64,000 nucleotides of DNA from Imbricaverruca yamaguchii (GCA_034440575.1 JAOTOL010001505.1:186001-250000), one strand, 5' to 3'; shown: positions 22,553-34,839, counted from the first letter of the stretch. Notes: generated from the letters alone by a model not told the origin. Program-made: numbers and translations.

Positions 22553-22730
22553 AGTCGAGTTCCGGTACGACGCGTTCAACTGCTAGGCCTTGCGATGTTG
22601 CCGGCCTCTCACGCCGATGAGTTGCGGGTGGACCCATAAAAATTCCGCCGGCTGTGGGATTCGAACCGACGACCTTACGATCAAGAGATAAACACTCCTC
22701 GACTGAGCCACCGCGACGCCGGGCTCATCG
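22553..22730 (-). mobile_element. tRNA-derived SINE, family 3
   Basis: The minus strand begins GGCGTCGCGGTGGCTCAGTC (A-box-like), with TCTCTTGATCG at the anticodon-loop position and GGTTCGAATCCC as B box. The body contains CCAATC-like CATCGGCGTGAGAGGCCGG, related to SINE family 2. The tRNA part looks lysine-like, but stem pairing is imperfect, so it is not called a tRNA gene. Confidence 0.65.
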
Positions 22731-23594
22731 TGATCGAGACCTCACGAAGCACCTACAGGTAGCGCATGCACAAACGACATTCACAGGTGGCCCGGACGCA
22801 ATAAAGAACGTGACAGATCACATGCGACTAACACTGCATGACTAGAAGAAGACAACATTCGGTAAGAATTGCAGGACATACACCGTTGATTATTTTTGTG
22901 TTCAGAAATGCAAACAAACTTCTATCAGCGCACCGCATAGCTATCTGTTCCCATTGCAGGCACCACTTGGCTGAGGGACGTGGAAGGAAGCACGGCAGAT
23001 CTGAAAGCTTGGTGCACTTGTGAACCGCACGTGCTCCGACGGTCATGCTCCCGCCGTGGATCGTGCAGAGCAGGCGTTAGCCGCCCTTCAGCCCGGCAAG
23101 TCCCCTGGGGTTCAATAGGAATCACGACGGCCTTGCGTGCTTGCAGAGCCGTGCACTTCCTGCCACGTGTATGAATAAACCAAACGAATAAGAAACGGTA
23201 CTCTATATGGACATTTTTATTTACTCAAGAATAATTGTGCCCACTAAACCGTAGACAAATGTCGACAAGGCAGGAGAGCATGCTGGCTAAGGCAGACTAG
23301 CTGGCGACCTAGCTGGCGAAAGCAGGCTTAGCTAATTAGCTTCGCCATGTTGGCGTGGGCTCATGCAACGTACCCACGCATATCACTGTACACATGCAGT
23401 GCAATGACAGGAAACTTCAGGAACGAAACAAATGAAAAGAGAAATTCAACCGCAAATTGCCGGGGGCAGCAGTGAAGTTCCTGGCGCAGGCTCGTTTGTC
23501 CGCCCATCTTGGTTTTCCCGAACCGAAAACATACCCTAAGGCAAACAAAAGACGCGCACAGATAACCCACCCGAATGGAAAAATGGCTGATGCT

Positions 23595-23790
23595 ACAAAT
23601 AGGCTGGCGAAATACCACTGATAAGGTGGTGTCACATGCCTACCGGAGGTGATGCAATACCACTAATAATGTGATGTCACATTCTTACCGGAGGTGATGC
23701 AATACCACTAATAAGGTGGTGTCACATGCTAACCGGAGGTGATGCAATACCACTAATAAGGTGGTGTCACATGCTTGCCAGAGGTGTTGC
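23595..23790. repeat. 45-bp tandem repeat, four copies
   Basis: Each unit has AATACCACTAATAAGGTGGT (self-complementary ACCAC and GGTGG flanking TAATA) then GTCACATGCTTACCGGAGG and TGATGC. 45 bp is a multiple of three, but no gene is evident. Confidence 0.92.
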
Positions 23791-23799
23791 GGAACATCA

Positions 23800-25118
23800 C
23801 AAATCCCACCACGCCTCCTTAGCGCCGATGCCAAGAAAGCTACCTAAGTATGCTAGGCTTGGTTCCTAATTAGGCAACATTGTTTGCAGGCTCAGATTCG
23901 GATTAACTTGATTCAACCTAGGCTTCTTTCGAGCAGCGTGTCATTGAGGTCGTATGAAATAGGACGCCTATCACTTTCTATTTTATGACCCTATTTGTAA
24001 TGAATGATATGTCTCTTCGCAAGTATCCAATGCACAGTGAACACAACCGTTAACCACCCACAGAAAGGTCTACTCAGTTTACTCATTTTTGGAACCGGTG
24101 TGTAAAATATGGACGGACTTGTAGCCGCATAATCGCTCCACACGTTTTCCCTGAAAAGAAACTCTCACACGCTAATCGGTGCTTACACATTAAGTCCCGA
24201 CAAAGTACAAATTACAATCTAGAGATCTGGTGGGCGGGCGGATTCGAGGTGGGTGGAGGTGGAGTGACTACTGGGAGGCGCATGACGGGTGCTTCCCAGT
24301 AGAAGACACCCAGATGGAGCCAACTTGTACTTGTGTGTCGAGTACATGGGTGGTAATCTGTAAGGCGCAGTTCAGCATTAAAATGAAATAAATTAACAAA
24401 GACTGGTGGCTGTGTGTTTAGTCCCGGGACCCCACCTCAGCGTAGCTGTGTGTTTCCTGCCCTGGTTCCACGTGAAAGTGATTGTCCGTTGCCTCCACAC
24501 AGAGCAACGTTGTTTCCTTCCTACAGTGTATCGTTTCACCTGAACGTTGCACTGAGCGGCGGCCACTCCGCAATTCGCTTGACGTACGTTTAGAGGTGAG
24601 GTGCCCTGAGTTGCAGCCAGGTTAGGACACTCTCACACCGTGGCGAATACAGGGAGAAAGGCGCTGGCGCACATACCCCCTGCTGTTCCCATGGAAAGAT
24701 GGTGCACATTCGGCCGGGACGGGCGCCTCTTCAGGAAGGCTCGAATGTGCACCCCTCTCCACCCCTCCCCACTCAACGAATTTTTAAAAGCCAAAAGGCT
24801 CATTTTTCCAGGAAAGGGCGCCCGTTTCAGACGAAAAGACTTCAGTATGCACGAGCGCATCCCTCATCCTCAACGATATTCCCTCTGCCCAATGCGCCCG
24901 CACGAAGAAATGCACCCCTACCTTTCCCCAGTGAGAATTCTTGGATCCTGCCCTGGTCACACAGCGTGATTCACCAACACTCCACGCCTTGGAATTGGAA
25001 ACGTGATTCACCAACACTCAACACGACCAGAGAAGAGCAGCCTGAGAAGAGAAGAGGAGATGACAACCAGAGGAAGGGGACAACAAGAGGAGGAGGACAG
25101 CCTGCGAGACCAGGTGCC
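23800..25118. other. Gene-poor interval
   Basis: No supported gene. GTGATTCACCAACACTC occurs twice (24968 and 25003). Confidence 0.45.
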
Positions 25119-25134
25119 GAGGTATCCCCGACGG

Positions 25135-25297
25135 GGCGGGGATGGCCGAGTGGTAAAGGTGTCGGGCTATGGGTACCAAAGGTCCTGGGTTCGACACTAG
25201 CACCACTCAGGACATTTCCCAACCACGCGGCCCACCGCGAAAGGTGGCCGTGAATGTGCATAAAGTGTGTCGTGAACCACCCATAAAAAACAAACAA
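25135..25297 (+). mobile_element. SINE family 1, full copy
   Basis: The head GGATGGCCGAGTGGTAAAGG resembles the A box of leucine/serine tRNAs; GGGTTCGACAC is the B box. The body ends GTGCATAAAGTGTGTCGTGA ACC and an A-rich CAAACAA tail. A 16-bp duplication with one mismatch flanks it: GAGGTATCCCCGACGG (25119-25134) and GAGGCATCCCCGACGG (25298-25313). Confidence 0.92.
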
Positions 25298-25597
25298 GAG
25301 GCATCCCCGACGGCGACGAGGTGTAGATCGGCTCGCCAATACTCGGAATGCGTCAGTTGTTGGAGTCAATGCCGCTCCAAAGGTCTGCACATCTCTGTGC
25401 AGTACTCGAATAACCTCGGGGCCTGGGGTGCTGTTTTGCATACTTTCGAGGGGGCGATTCCCCCCGCCATCAATTTTGGCTGTCGTTGTCGAATCGCAAT
25501 AGCTCGGTTCGTGACCAGTGTCTGAACGTCTTCCACGTTTTGCACGTCCCTACAGAAAATTGAGCTCGTGACGAGTCACACGGCCGGCCGGGTGACC

Positions 25598-25668
25598 AGC
25601 TCTGATGCGTCACATATCACGGGTCACATGTCTCTGATGCGTCACATATCACGGGTCACATGTCTCTG
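25598..25668. repeat. 33-bp direct duplication
   Basis: CTGATGCGTCACATATCACG followed by GGTCACATGTCT occurs twice in tandem. Confidence 0.9.
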
Positions 25669-25722
25669 ACATCCATATGTACAACAGTTGCTTACTGATA
25701 TATTTTTTAGTGCAGCACGTGC

Positions 25723-26010
<288 letters not shown>

Positions 26011-26200
26011 GAGTGTGTGTGTACGCGTCGTGTGTGAATTTTTGACAGTGCTTCAGCAGGTACGCCTTGATGCCATTCTCGTTGCACCCCTCATTGCGGA
26101 TAACAGCCTGTTGCACGTGAATCCACCTCAAATGGCAATACAATACCATAACAATACAGGCGGTAATGGATAGTCCACTGTCAGGTGGCGCGGACCGCTT

Positions 26201-26445
26201 CGAAGATCACTGTGACGGCGTTGGTTCGCGCCATTTTCTGTTGGTTCGCGCCAGTGTGTGGTCCCTCTGCATGATGGTCAGTAAGATCACTGTGATGGCG
26301 TTGGTTCGCGCCATTTTCTGTTGGTTCGCGCCAGTGTGTGGTCCCTCTGCATGATGGTCAGTAAGATCACTGTGATGGCGTTGGTTCGCGCCATTTTCTG
26401 TTGGTTCGCGCCAGTGTGTGGTCCCTCTGCATGATGGTCAGTGAG
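26201..26445. repeat. 80-bp tandem repeat, three copies
   Basis: The unit begins AGATCACTGTGATGGCGTTG and contains TTGGTTCGCGCCA twice. Copies are spaced exactly 80 bp (TTGGTTCGCG at 26221, 26301 and 26381). TTCGCGCC resembles an E2F site; significance unknown. Confidence 0.95.
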
Positions 26446-27299
26446 CACACCGTCCTCGGCCACGTCCGCCCTCACTCCTTCGCGTGGCTCGCTCCCAGAA
26501 AGTCCCAGGAACTGATGACGCGCCGAACCGATTTGCTCCTGGGAAGTGGAAAATCTGAACAGCCACTCTTATAGTCTCTCCTCCACGCACGTGGCAGGAG
26601 AGCTCTGTGGGGTCTATACATTTCTCATTCTTACGAGGAATTTTTTTGATTATTTATGGAACGAGCTGGAATGCCGTCGTCACCACATTTCGTGACGTGC
26701 CTTGAGCTGCCTAGCTTGGATTTAGCTTGTTCTATTTTATAAGGGATTAGTTGCAACGGGTTTGACGGAGACTCACCACTGACCTCCGCTGACCTCACGA
26801 CCAATGCTTGTCTGGGGCATCGTCCCGGTCCCCACGAAACCAGAGCGCGAGAGCAAGTACGCCAGTTGGTGGTGGGGTTTTCCATGCTAATTAGCTCCTA
26901 TTCTGTTCAGCGCGATGCTCCGCCCGCGAGGGGTCCAACCGGGGGTGGGGAGGGGGGCTGCTGCGGCAGGGACAGGACTCAGAGCATCGGCAGGACTTTA
27001 CTAGGCAGGCAACGCCTTCACGTCGTCGGAGAGACCTACCGCCGCGGCCGCCTGCGTCTGTCCTACGCCTGGTGGTAGGACAGACGACGTGGGACACCTA
27101 CGTCGTCTGCCCTAATTTTCTTAGGGATAGTTGTAGGGACATGTCAAATGCGTAAGACGTTCAGGCACTGATCATGAATCGAGCTATTGAGATGTCAACC
27201 GGGACAGTAGGCGCCGGATAGGCACCGGATAGGCACCGGTAGGCACCGGGCATAGGTCAGTTCCCAGCCCGATGAGACACACCGCTTGGTCCTTATGCA

Positions 27300-27605
27300 G
27301 CCATGAGAGGCACGCCCTGAAGCCATGAAGCCATGAGAAGCACGCCACGAAGCCATGAGAAGCACGCCATGAAGCCATGAGAAGCACGCCATGAAGCCAT
27401 GAGAAGTACGCCATGAAGCCATGAGAGGCACGCCCTGAAGCCATGAAGCACGCCCTGAAGCCATGAGAAGCACGCCATGAAGCCATGAGAAGCACGCCAT
27501 GAAGCCATGAGAAGCACGCCCTGAAGCCATGAAATGGAAGCACGCCCTGAAGCCATGGGAAGCTGAAGCCATGGAAGCACGCCCTGAAGCCATGCATGAA
27601 GCACG
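27300..27605. repeat. 22-bp minisatellite, about 13 copies
   Basis: The unit reads GAAGCCATGAGAAGCACGCC then AT, with AGG/AGA and CCCTGA/CCATGA variants. Multi-frame open reading here is repeat-driven. Confidence 0.93.
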
Positions 27606-28374
27606 CCCTCTGTGGTGTCGTGGCCGAGGTCGCGAGTCTGCCCACTCTGCTGCAGCTGGCGCCGTGCAACGAATGTTCTCGACTACCGGGATTCCGCCAC
27701 TGCCGCGGGAAGGGTCGCGGGGGCGCGGAGCTACGACACGGAGTCGAGGAGTTGGCCTACCCGACCAGGGGACCAGGGGACCAGACCGGGGGACCAGGGG
27801 ACCAGACCAGGGGACTTGGCCTACCCGCTCGTGGTTTGGAGGGATGATGCAGCAAGAGCGGATGAAGGATCGACTTGGGCTCGTTGTCGCAGAACCGATG
27901 ATGAAAAACAGATACCAAAAGGGTGGATGGGCTCCTTGGAGTCGATTTGCAATACAACGGAGCGAACGGATCGACCACGGTACTTGGCCTAAGTGCTCAT
28001 GGGGAAGTGAGTCATAGGGTAAATAGGTTTGGGATAAGGTCAGCGATATCTGGGAATGGACAGATGCGACAGCACAGCGATCTGGGAATCGACAGGTGAG
28101 GACTACAGGATAATCGGAAGCACCTCCATGCTTCCATATCCCTCTTAGGGGCGGAGTTTGGCGGCCCGTAGGAGCACAGATCATTAGCCTGTCAAGTAAT
28201 GATCACTAACCTTACTGAGGGTTGGTGATCGTTACATGGCAGTATGGGACAGCAGAGGCACCGATGTTTCGCCCATTCTAAAGATGGGAAGGGAGATGGA
28301 GTCGAATTTCCTCGCGCACACCGTGCCTCACATCCACTCGCACAGCTCTGATCATCATAAGGCGTGCTTACGAG

Positions 28375-28530
28375 GGATGATGCCCGGATGCGCTTAGGAT
28401 GCCCGGATGATGCCCGGATGCGCTAGGGATACGCCCGGATGATGCCCGGATGATGCGCTTAGGATGCCCGGATGATGCCCGGATGCGCTAGGGATATGCC
28501 CGGATGCGCTAGGGATACGCCCGGATGAGC
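28375..28530. repeat. Short GC-rich minisatellite
   Basis: Irregular repeats of GATGCCCGGATGATGCCCGG, alternating with GCGCTTAGGATG and GCGCTAGGGATACG. Confidence 0.88.
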
Positions 28531-29409
28531 TTATTCTCGTGAAAAGGCTCATATAATTGCTATAAGATGGCTATAACCTTGTCTCCATCCGGGTCAGATT
28601 AAACTAGGCTGAGTTTGTGCTGCAAGCCTTTCACCCATGCGTACACTGAATTACATCCAACCCAAACCCAAGGGGACGGTAGTGTTGTGTTAGTTACATC
28701 ATTGGGAGCGAATACATAGCTGTCGATAGGTGTTATTGAGACCAGCAGTCTGATTGAGCTCATTTTCCGTTTCTCGGAGGCCGGGCGACTGGCCGACTCC
28801 ACACCAGTGTGCTGCAGGAAGACCCGCCGAACCGTCGGGCGACATGCACTGGGCGGGAAGCTCGTGACGCGGAGAGCGGCGTGACCCGCCGTAACAGCCG
28901 TGACGTGTCGAGAAGTGGGCGTGGTGCGTTGGAAGCTTTGGCGCGTGCGCCACATGGCGGCAAAGCGGTCCAAATTCGGCACAGAGCTTCCGGCTGAAGC
29001 AGGTTGGCATTCAATGTGCGAGTGTCAGAATTAGAGTTCGTGGTTCCAAAATTACTCCCCAACGTTGACTGTGGGCACGCATCCCAGGCTTGATTCCGTT
29101 GAGGTGAATTGCCGCAGTGGGAATTGCTTACGTCCGAAATTGCCATACGTCCACCGAAGTCACCGCAATACGGTTTTCACGAGCAGTCGCGAAGGCACAC
29201 TTGCTGTCGGTCTTCCTCTGCTTGTGCCGAAGCGGGATGCGCTTGATGCCGTGCCTACAGCACGGTAGCGATACAGCCGCCTCTCGCCCCCGCTCCACGA
29301 GTGTGGGCTGGGGGCGTCCTATGACAGTACCGATGCAGACCTTCCGGTCATCTGGCTCATTAATGACTCCTTGTAGTGGTGCTAATGCAGGCAGGGCCAT
29401 TCCACCAAC

Positions 29410-29538
29410 AGGGTAGTAGAACACTGGAACCAGCTGCCAGAAAACATTGTCAGTAGCAGCACATTGAACATCTTTAAAAACAGCATAAACAATAATTATA
29501 AGAATAGAGGGCTTGCTTTTCAGTATTACAGGGAGGGC
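29410..29538 (+). pseudogene. LINE C-terminal remnant (CR1/L2-like)
   Basis: One plus-strand frame reads NRVVEHWNQLPENIVSSSTL, then NIFKNSIN and a stop. This is the standard last segment of CR1/L2-type LINE polyproteins (compare RxWNSLPExVVxxxxLNxFKxxLD). Upstream coding is not recognisable, so this is a 5'-truncated or decayed copy. It runs to a TGA at about 29538. Confidence 0.75.
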
Positions 29539-29722
29539 TGATTGACAGATTTGGTGGGCAACTGGTTCAGTGTACGTGCAAAGAGTGCAACCAAGAATGG
29601 CCCTTGTGCCGTGGTTCTTCATAGTTTGTCACTAATCCTTTTATGTCTTTAGGTCTTTACTGTCCAGCGTTCTAGCCGCTTCAGGACCGAATGTTCGCGC
29701 GGGCCCGTGGCGCGATTCTTCC

Positions 29723-30315
29723 GTCGAGTGAACTGGTCCACTGTCGGGCGGACCGAACTGGTGCACTGTCGGGCGGACCGAACTGGTCCACTGTCGGGCG
29801 GACCGAACTGGTCCACTGTCGGGCGGACCGAACTGGTCCACTGTCGGGCGGACCGAACTGGTCCACTGTCGGGCGGACCGAACTGGTCCACTGTCGGGCG
29901 GACCGAACTGGTCCACTGTCGGGCGGACCGAACTGGTCCACTGTCGGGCGGACCGAACTGGTCCACTGTCGGGCGGACCGAACTGGTCCACTGTCGGGGG
30001 CCGAACTGGTCCACTGTCGGGCGGACCGAACTGGTCCACTGTCGGGCGGACCGAACTGGTCCACTGTCGGGCGGACCGAACTGGTCCACTGTCGGGCGGA
30101 CCCGAACTGGTCCACTGTCGGGCGGACCGAACTGGTCCACTTCGGGGTGGTCCTGTGGGCGGACCGAACTGTCGTCGGGCGGACCGAACTGGTCCACTGT
30201 CGGGCGGACCGAACTGGTCCACTGTCGGGCGGACCGAACTGGTCCACTGTCTGGCGGACCGAACTGGACCACTGTCGGGCGGACCGAACTGGTCCACTGT
30301 CGGGCGGACCGAACA
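29723..30315. repeat. 25-bp minisatellite, about 23 copies
   Basis: The unit reads GGGCGGACCGAACTGGTCCA then CTGTC. Each unit contains the inverted repeat GGACC-GAACT-GGTCC. Most copies are identical; a disturbed stretch with deletions lies at 30140-30185. Long open frames on both strands come from the repeat. Confidence 0.97.
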
Positions 30316-31099
30316 AAGCGGTGCGTGACCGACGCTCACGAGCAGCTCGGCGCCGTTCTGCGTATTGATAGGCAAACAACATGATCAGTGCCATATCGGG
30401 AGGCGACAATTTTTCCTCCACGTCGGTGCGACGCTACTAACCAGTCTTTCCGGCGCAGGAGGTAGGAGCGCATCCGGGAATTTCGATCGGGGGCGTTTGC
30501 TCTGCACGACTCTCTTGCTTCTCCGGAGGCGCCTTTCCTACTCTGAGGGGCGCTATCGGCTGAAAAACTCGTTCAGCGGGGGTACGCACTCATGCGTTCA
30601 GCAGGCGTGCTACATTCCTGTCGGGTCGATGGGGTGCGGGGGTGGGTGGAGGGTCATTTCCCCAGTTACGCCCTGGATCCACAACTGATTGCATTTACGT
30701 GCAGCTAGTTCAGCTAGATTCTTGTGCGAAGTGGGGCGGGAGATTTTTCCGTGGCAGTTAGGAAGCTTGCAGTCCCACCACCTCGTGGATATTGATAGGA
30801 GCCGGCCGAGAAAGCCGAAAGGGAACGATACCTTGGATCTTCCCTCCCCTAGCATCTCACGGTGTTTCGCCCTGAATTTCATCGTGGGCGCTTTATCTAT
30901 CCAGAAAGTGTCTCGTATATGCAAAGTGATGGATCACTTTGCATTACAAGATTTTGTGTTAGGGCGACACGAAGGACCAGGAAGAGGAAAAGGTTTTTAT
31001 TTTTTAGCTGTCCGTCGACTACCTCTGCTTCGGAAGCTGTGTGCGGGATCGCCTCTAGATGTAGCTCAAATGATTTGCTGTGGCCTAGCAATCGATATA

Positions 31100-31126
31100 T
31101 GTATATATATATATATATATATATTG
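31100..31126. repeat. TA dinucleotide microsatellite
   Basis: About 12 TA units immediately before the hairpin at 31133. Confidence 0.95.
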
Positions 31127-31132
31127 GATATA

Positions 31133-31190
31133 TTAGATGGTTACATCTATCTTTGTTCTCGAAGCAACAAAGATAGGTGCAGCCATCTAA
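31133..31190. other. 58-bp hairpin with 25-bp arms
   Basis: TTAGATGG, TTA, CATCTATCTTTGTT pairs with AACAAAGATAGGTG, CAG, CCATCTAA around the 8-base loop CTCGAAGC. There are three mismatches in 25 pairs, one of them a G-T pair in one of the two transcripts. It could be a small palindromic transposon (MITE) or a microRNA-like precursor. The terminal TTAGATGG is symmetric. Confidence 0.6.
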
Positions 31191-32114
31191 GCTTGGGGAG
31201 GGCATTCATTTGTTTATTCGTGTTCATGTCCACGAGCGGATTCCATTCCGACCATGCCCCCGGAACGCCTAAGGGGGAGGGGCAGAGTGTCTTTTGGCAC
31301 GCCGAAACCAATAGAAGTAAGCTAGATTAAAATGCAGTAACCTTTGAACGAGGTTAAACAATTAGCGTCTGGACGAATGAATCCCCAATTTTAAAGGTAT
31401 TTTAAAAAATAATTGTTTGGAAGCCAATATGGTAGCATAGTAGTTTTTGACATACGTCGACAGTTCCATGCTGCTCAAGTTCTGCTTGCAGCAAGAGTTG
31501 ACAAAATCGGATCCGCCAGTGTGTACACGTGCACGAACGTTGACGTGGTACAAGACGGTGAACGTGAACGCGAACGTTTTGGTAAACAAGAACAGAAATC
31601 CGGTAACTTAGAAGCGGTGGAAATAGGCTGGGCCACTACACAGGAAATTATGTTGTCTTTTTAATGGGCCTCCTTGGCAAATAGTGGTCGAAATCCGGTG
31701 CTTTTAACCTAAAATAGTGAGAGAGGGCACCCTCAAAATCCGTTCGACCCCTCCCCTCATGTAACTCCTAGGTACGCCACTGGGGGAAGGAGAGGGGAAG
31801 GGGCTGACACCTAAAACAGAAAATTGGCCCCCCAACCTGGTGGGCTAGATCCGCCAGTGTTCATATTTATGTTATTTTAATGACTGATATGAGCCTTGGA
31901 ATTCCAGCCCCAAAACGTGCCAAAAACCTACTTCCCTGAAGCTGCATTTGGCGACAGACTCTTCCAAGGTGTCAAGTTGTTGTTATCGATCATGTTGCAA
32001 CATCACGCACCCATTCCTCGAAACGTGAAACCTCATCAAGTTCCGCCAATGTATACTCTGTGAATTTTATGTCTTCACTCACAATATGTGCGACAAAAAA
32101 TCGTCCTGCCCATA

Positions 32115-32192
32115 CCATTATTTGCCATTTGCTTGCCATTTGCTTGCCATTTGCTTGCCATTTGCTTGCCCTTTGCTTGCCCTTTGCTTGTC
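32115..32192. repeat. 12-bp tandem repeat
   Basis: About six copies of TTTGCTTGCCAT, changing to TTTGCTTGCCCT. Confidence 0.92.
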
Positions 32193-32249
32193 CCACTGCT
32201 GAGGGAGCATGGCGAGGGCTGCGGATCTGAAGGAGGAGGTACGGGCTGC

Positions 32250-32890
32250 CGACCTGATGAAGTGGCACGGGTTGCAGACATAAGGTAAGGGGTGCGGGTT
32301 GCACACCTGATGAGATGGTACGAGTTGCAGATCTGAAGGAGCGGACTGGGTGTAGACCTAAGGAAGAGGTACAGTTGCAGGCCTGAGGAAGGGGTACGGT
32401 TGCAGACCTGAGAGAGGGGTGCGGGCTGCATGTCTGATGGAGCAGACTGGGTGTAGACATGTGGAAGAGGCACGGGCCTGATGGAGTCATGATGAGGAGG
32501 CATAGACCTGAGGGAGGGATACGGGCTGCAGACCTGAGGAAGGGTTAAGGGTATATACCTGAGGAATGGGTGCGGGTTGCAGATCTGAAGGATGGGTACG
32601 ACTGCAGATCTATGGGAGGGGTACGACTGCAGATATGTGGAAGGGGTACCGGTTGTGGACCTGAGGGAGGGGTACGGGTTGTAGACCTGAGGGAGGGGTA
32701 CGGGTTGTAGACCTGAGGGAGGGGTACGGGTTGTAGACCTGAGGGAGGGGTACGGGTTGTAGACCTGAGGGAGGGGTACGGGTTGTAGACCTGAGGGAGG
32801 GGTACGGGTTGTAGACCTGAGGGAGGGGTACGGGTTGTAGACCTGAGGGAGGGGTGCGTGCTGCAGATCTGATGGAGGGGTACAGTTGCA
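32250..32890. repeat. 26-bp minisatellite with homogeneous core
   Basis: The core of about eight near-identical units (32650-32850) reads GGGTTGTAGACCTGAGGGAG then GGGTAC. Flanking copies are diverged in sequence and length, the usual pattern of recent expansion in the centre of an old array. Confidence 0.94.
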
Positions 32891-33961
32891 GGCCTGAAGG
32901 GCAGTGACTGCTGACGGTGATCAGCAGGGGAGTAATGAAGCGAATAATCACGGTAGGTTATCTCTCAGATTGCTGAATGCATGCGACTCACAGCGGTGTG
33001 TTGGTCCGCTTATGAAGATCGGATGCGTGTACATTCTACGCCGGACGGGTGGCAGACCAGACAGGTCTCCCTGCCCCGACAAAGCCCCTCATCAGACATC
33101 GCTCTCTTCCTTCCCTCCGTGCCTCCTTTATCCGCGCGTCTTTCATGTGCTCCACCCGGCGCTCTCTCCACTCTGCAGAGCGCGACGAACAGCATAAAAA
33201 CACGGCGCACAGCGGAAAAAACGCGGCCACAAAAACGCAAGTCAATAACTGGATACTGGCCTAGGCGGCGGCGGCGAGCCGCGGCTGTATTTTTGTGCGG
33301 CCGACAGTCAGAGATGTGCACGGACTCCGCCGAACCAGCCCAGGCCGCCGACGTTCGCGGGCGTAGACAACTTTTCCCCAGGTGAATCGTCGGAATAATT
33401 ACCCAACACATTCCAAGCAGTTAAGATTCGTTTTGCTATTCAGTTTCAATGAGTTGTAATTTGTGTCTGTTTGATTTTGTCTACTTTTCAAGAAATGGTG
33501 ACACGTCCTATCAAGTTAAGGGAGCTATCAAGCAAACAGTATCTAGCAGGGGGAATAAAAAATAAAATTGTCCGTAGCTTGAAACATGTATTTACATGTT
33601 TTGTTTGGCCCTTGCCGTAAAATGCAACTCATACATGCCATCATACCTTACAGTATTTACATCTTAACTTGCATACCTACTAGTTACGTTAAATCTACAT
33701 GAAAGATAACAAAATTTACTGTAACACATTTTGTTTTAAATATGTTGAATATGCACCCTTACATTTGTGTTGCCACTTCCGAAGCACATAAGCGAGCCTA
33801 GCAAACGCCAGTGCTCTAGAGGACGTCACCGGCTAAATTCTGATAAACAGATCAGAGAAAATAGTCCGGTAGCAAACATCTTAACCTTAACTTTCTGCCG
33901 GTGAGGCTTGCACTGGTGACTCGTCAGCTTCTGCGGCTGTCGACCTCTGACCCAGACCGAA

Positions 33962-34233
33962 CCTGGCCATTCGATAACCTGGCCCGGTGCCATTCGATAA
34001 CCTGGCCCGGTGCCATTCGATAACCTGGCCCGGTGCCATTCGATAACCTGGCCCGGTGCCATTCGATAACCTGGCCCGGTGCCATTCGATAACCTGGCCC
34101 GGTGCCATTCGATAACCTGGCCCGGTGCCATTCGATAACCTGGCCCGGTGCCATTCGATAACCTGGCCCGGTGCCATTCGATAACCTGGCCCGGTGCCAT
34201 TCGATAACCTGGCCCGGTGCCATTCGATAACCT
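33962..34233. repeat. 23-bp minisatellite, about 12 copies
   Basis: The unit reads GATAACCTGGCCCGGTGCCA then TTC; copies are identical. The array ends with an inverted unit that forms a perfect palindrome (34214-34252). Confidence 0.97.
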
Positions 34234-34252
34234 GGTTATCGAATGGCACCGG
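34214..34252. repeat. 39-bp perfect palindrome at the array end
   Basis: Arms of 19 bp (CCGGTGCCATTCGATAACC and its exact complement) surround one central T at 34233. The right arm is an inverted minisatellite unit; no further inverted units follow. Confidence 0.95.
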
Positions 34253-34384
34253 AGGCTTCGCAAGACCAAGGAAAGGGCATTTAACTGCGGTCTTTGCCAC
34301 ACAATTACCAACCCAGTCAGTAAGCTAGGACCATCAGCATCAGCACAAGCAGGCGCGTGGTTTCACATACTTTTGAGGGAACAA

Positions 34385-34550
34385 GTGCCCCCTCAGTGCC
34401 GGCTTCTCACCCCCACCCACACCCCAATAACTTCAACTTTCAACATGGGGGCCTATGGAGTGTGCCCCCAATCCATTTGGGCCTGTCCACTGCCTTCATG
34501 TATTTTGTCCACAATATTTTTTAGAAATCAACACCCCTGAGCACAAGTAT
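34385..34550 (-). repeat. Dispersed repeat family D, copy 3
   Basis: The complement contains CCCAAATGGATTGGGGGCAC and GTTGATTTCTAAAAAATATT, matching the copies at 10955 and 38500. Confidence 0.6.
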
Positions 34551-34839
34551 CCGCCAGTACTACTGAAAGCAAGAGCGCGGGGGGCCTGAGCCGGGGAGAA
34601 GCGTCCCTCCGACTCTGGAGGATTATGGGCTCAATGGCTGCGACATACGAATAATCGTACTGTCGCCGTAGTCAGGCCAAATCCACAAATAGCTTTCCGT
34701 CATGCAAGAAGTCATTGCATACAAGTGCACAATTCTGTCTGATGTGCATTGTACTTCCGCTTTAAAAAAAATATTGCGCGTCGTGACGAGGGCCCCGTGG
34801 CCATATCAGTGAAGGAATACTCTCCTGCAAGTATCAAAC

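Noticed and set aside
27195..28184. 329-codon minus-strand frame
   Set aside because: Its Met/Ala/Ser/Trp repeats come from the 22-bp array, and the rest lacks coding bias.
29641..30421. Four overlapping frames of 200-246 codons
   Set aside because: 25-bp repeat artefact; no splice or start context.
30389..31330. Plus-strand frames of 100-213 codons
   Set aside because: They overlap each other in different frames, run through the TA tract and hairpin, and show no codon bias or splice pattern.
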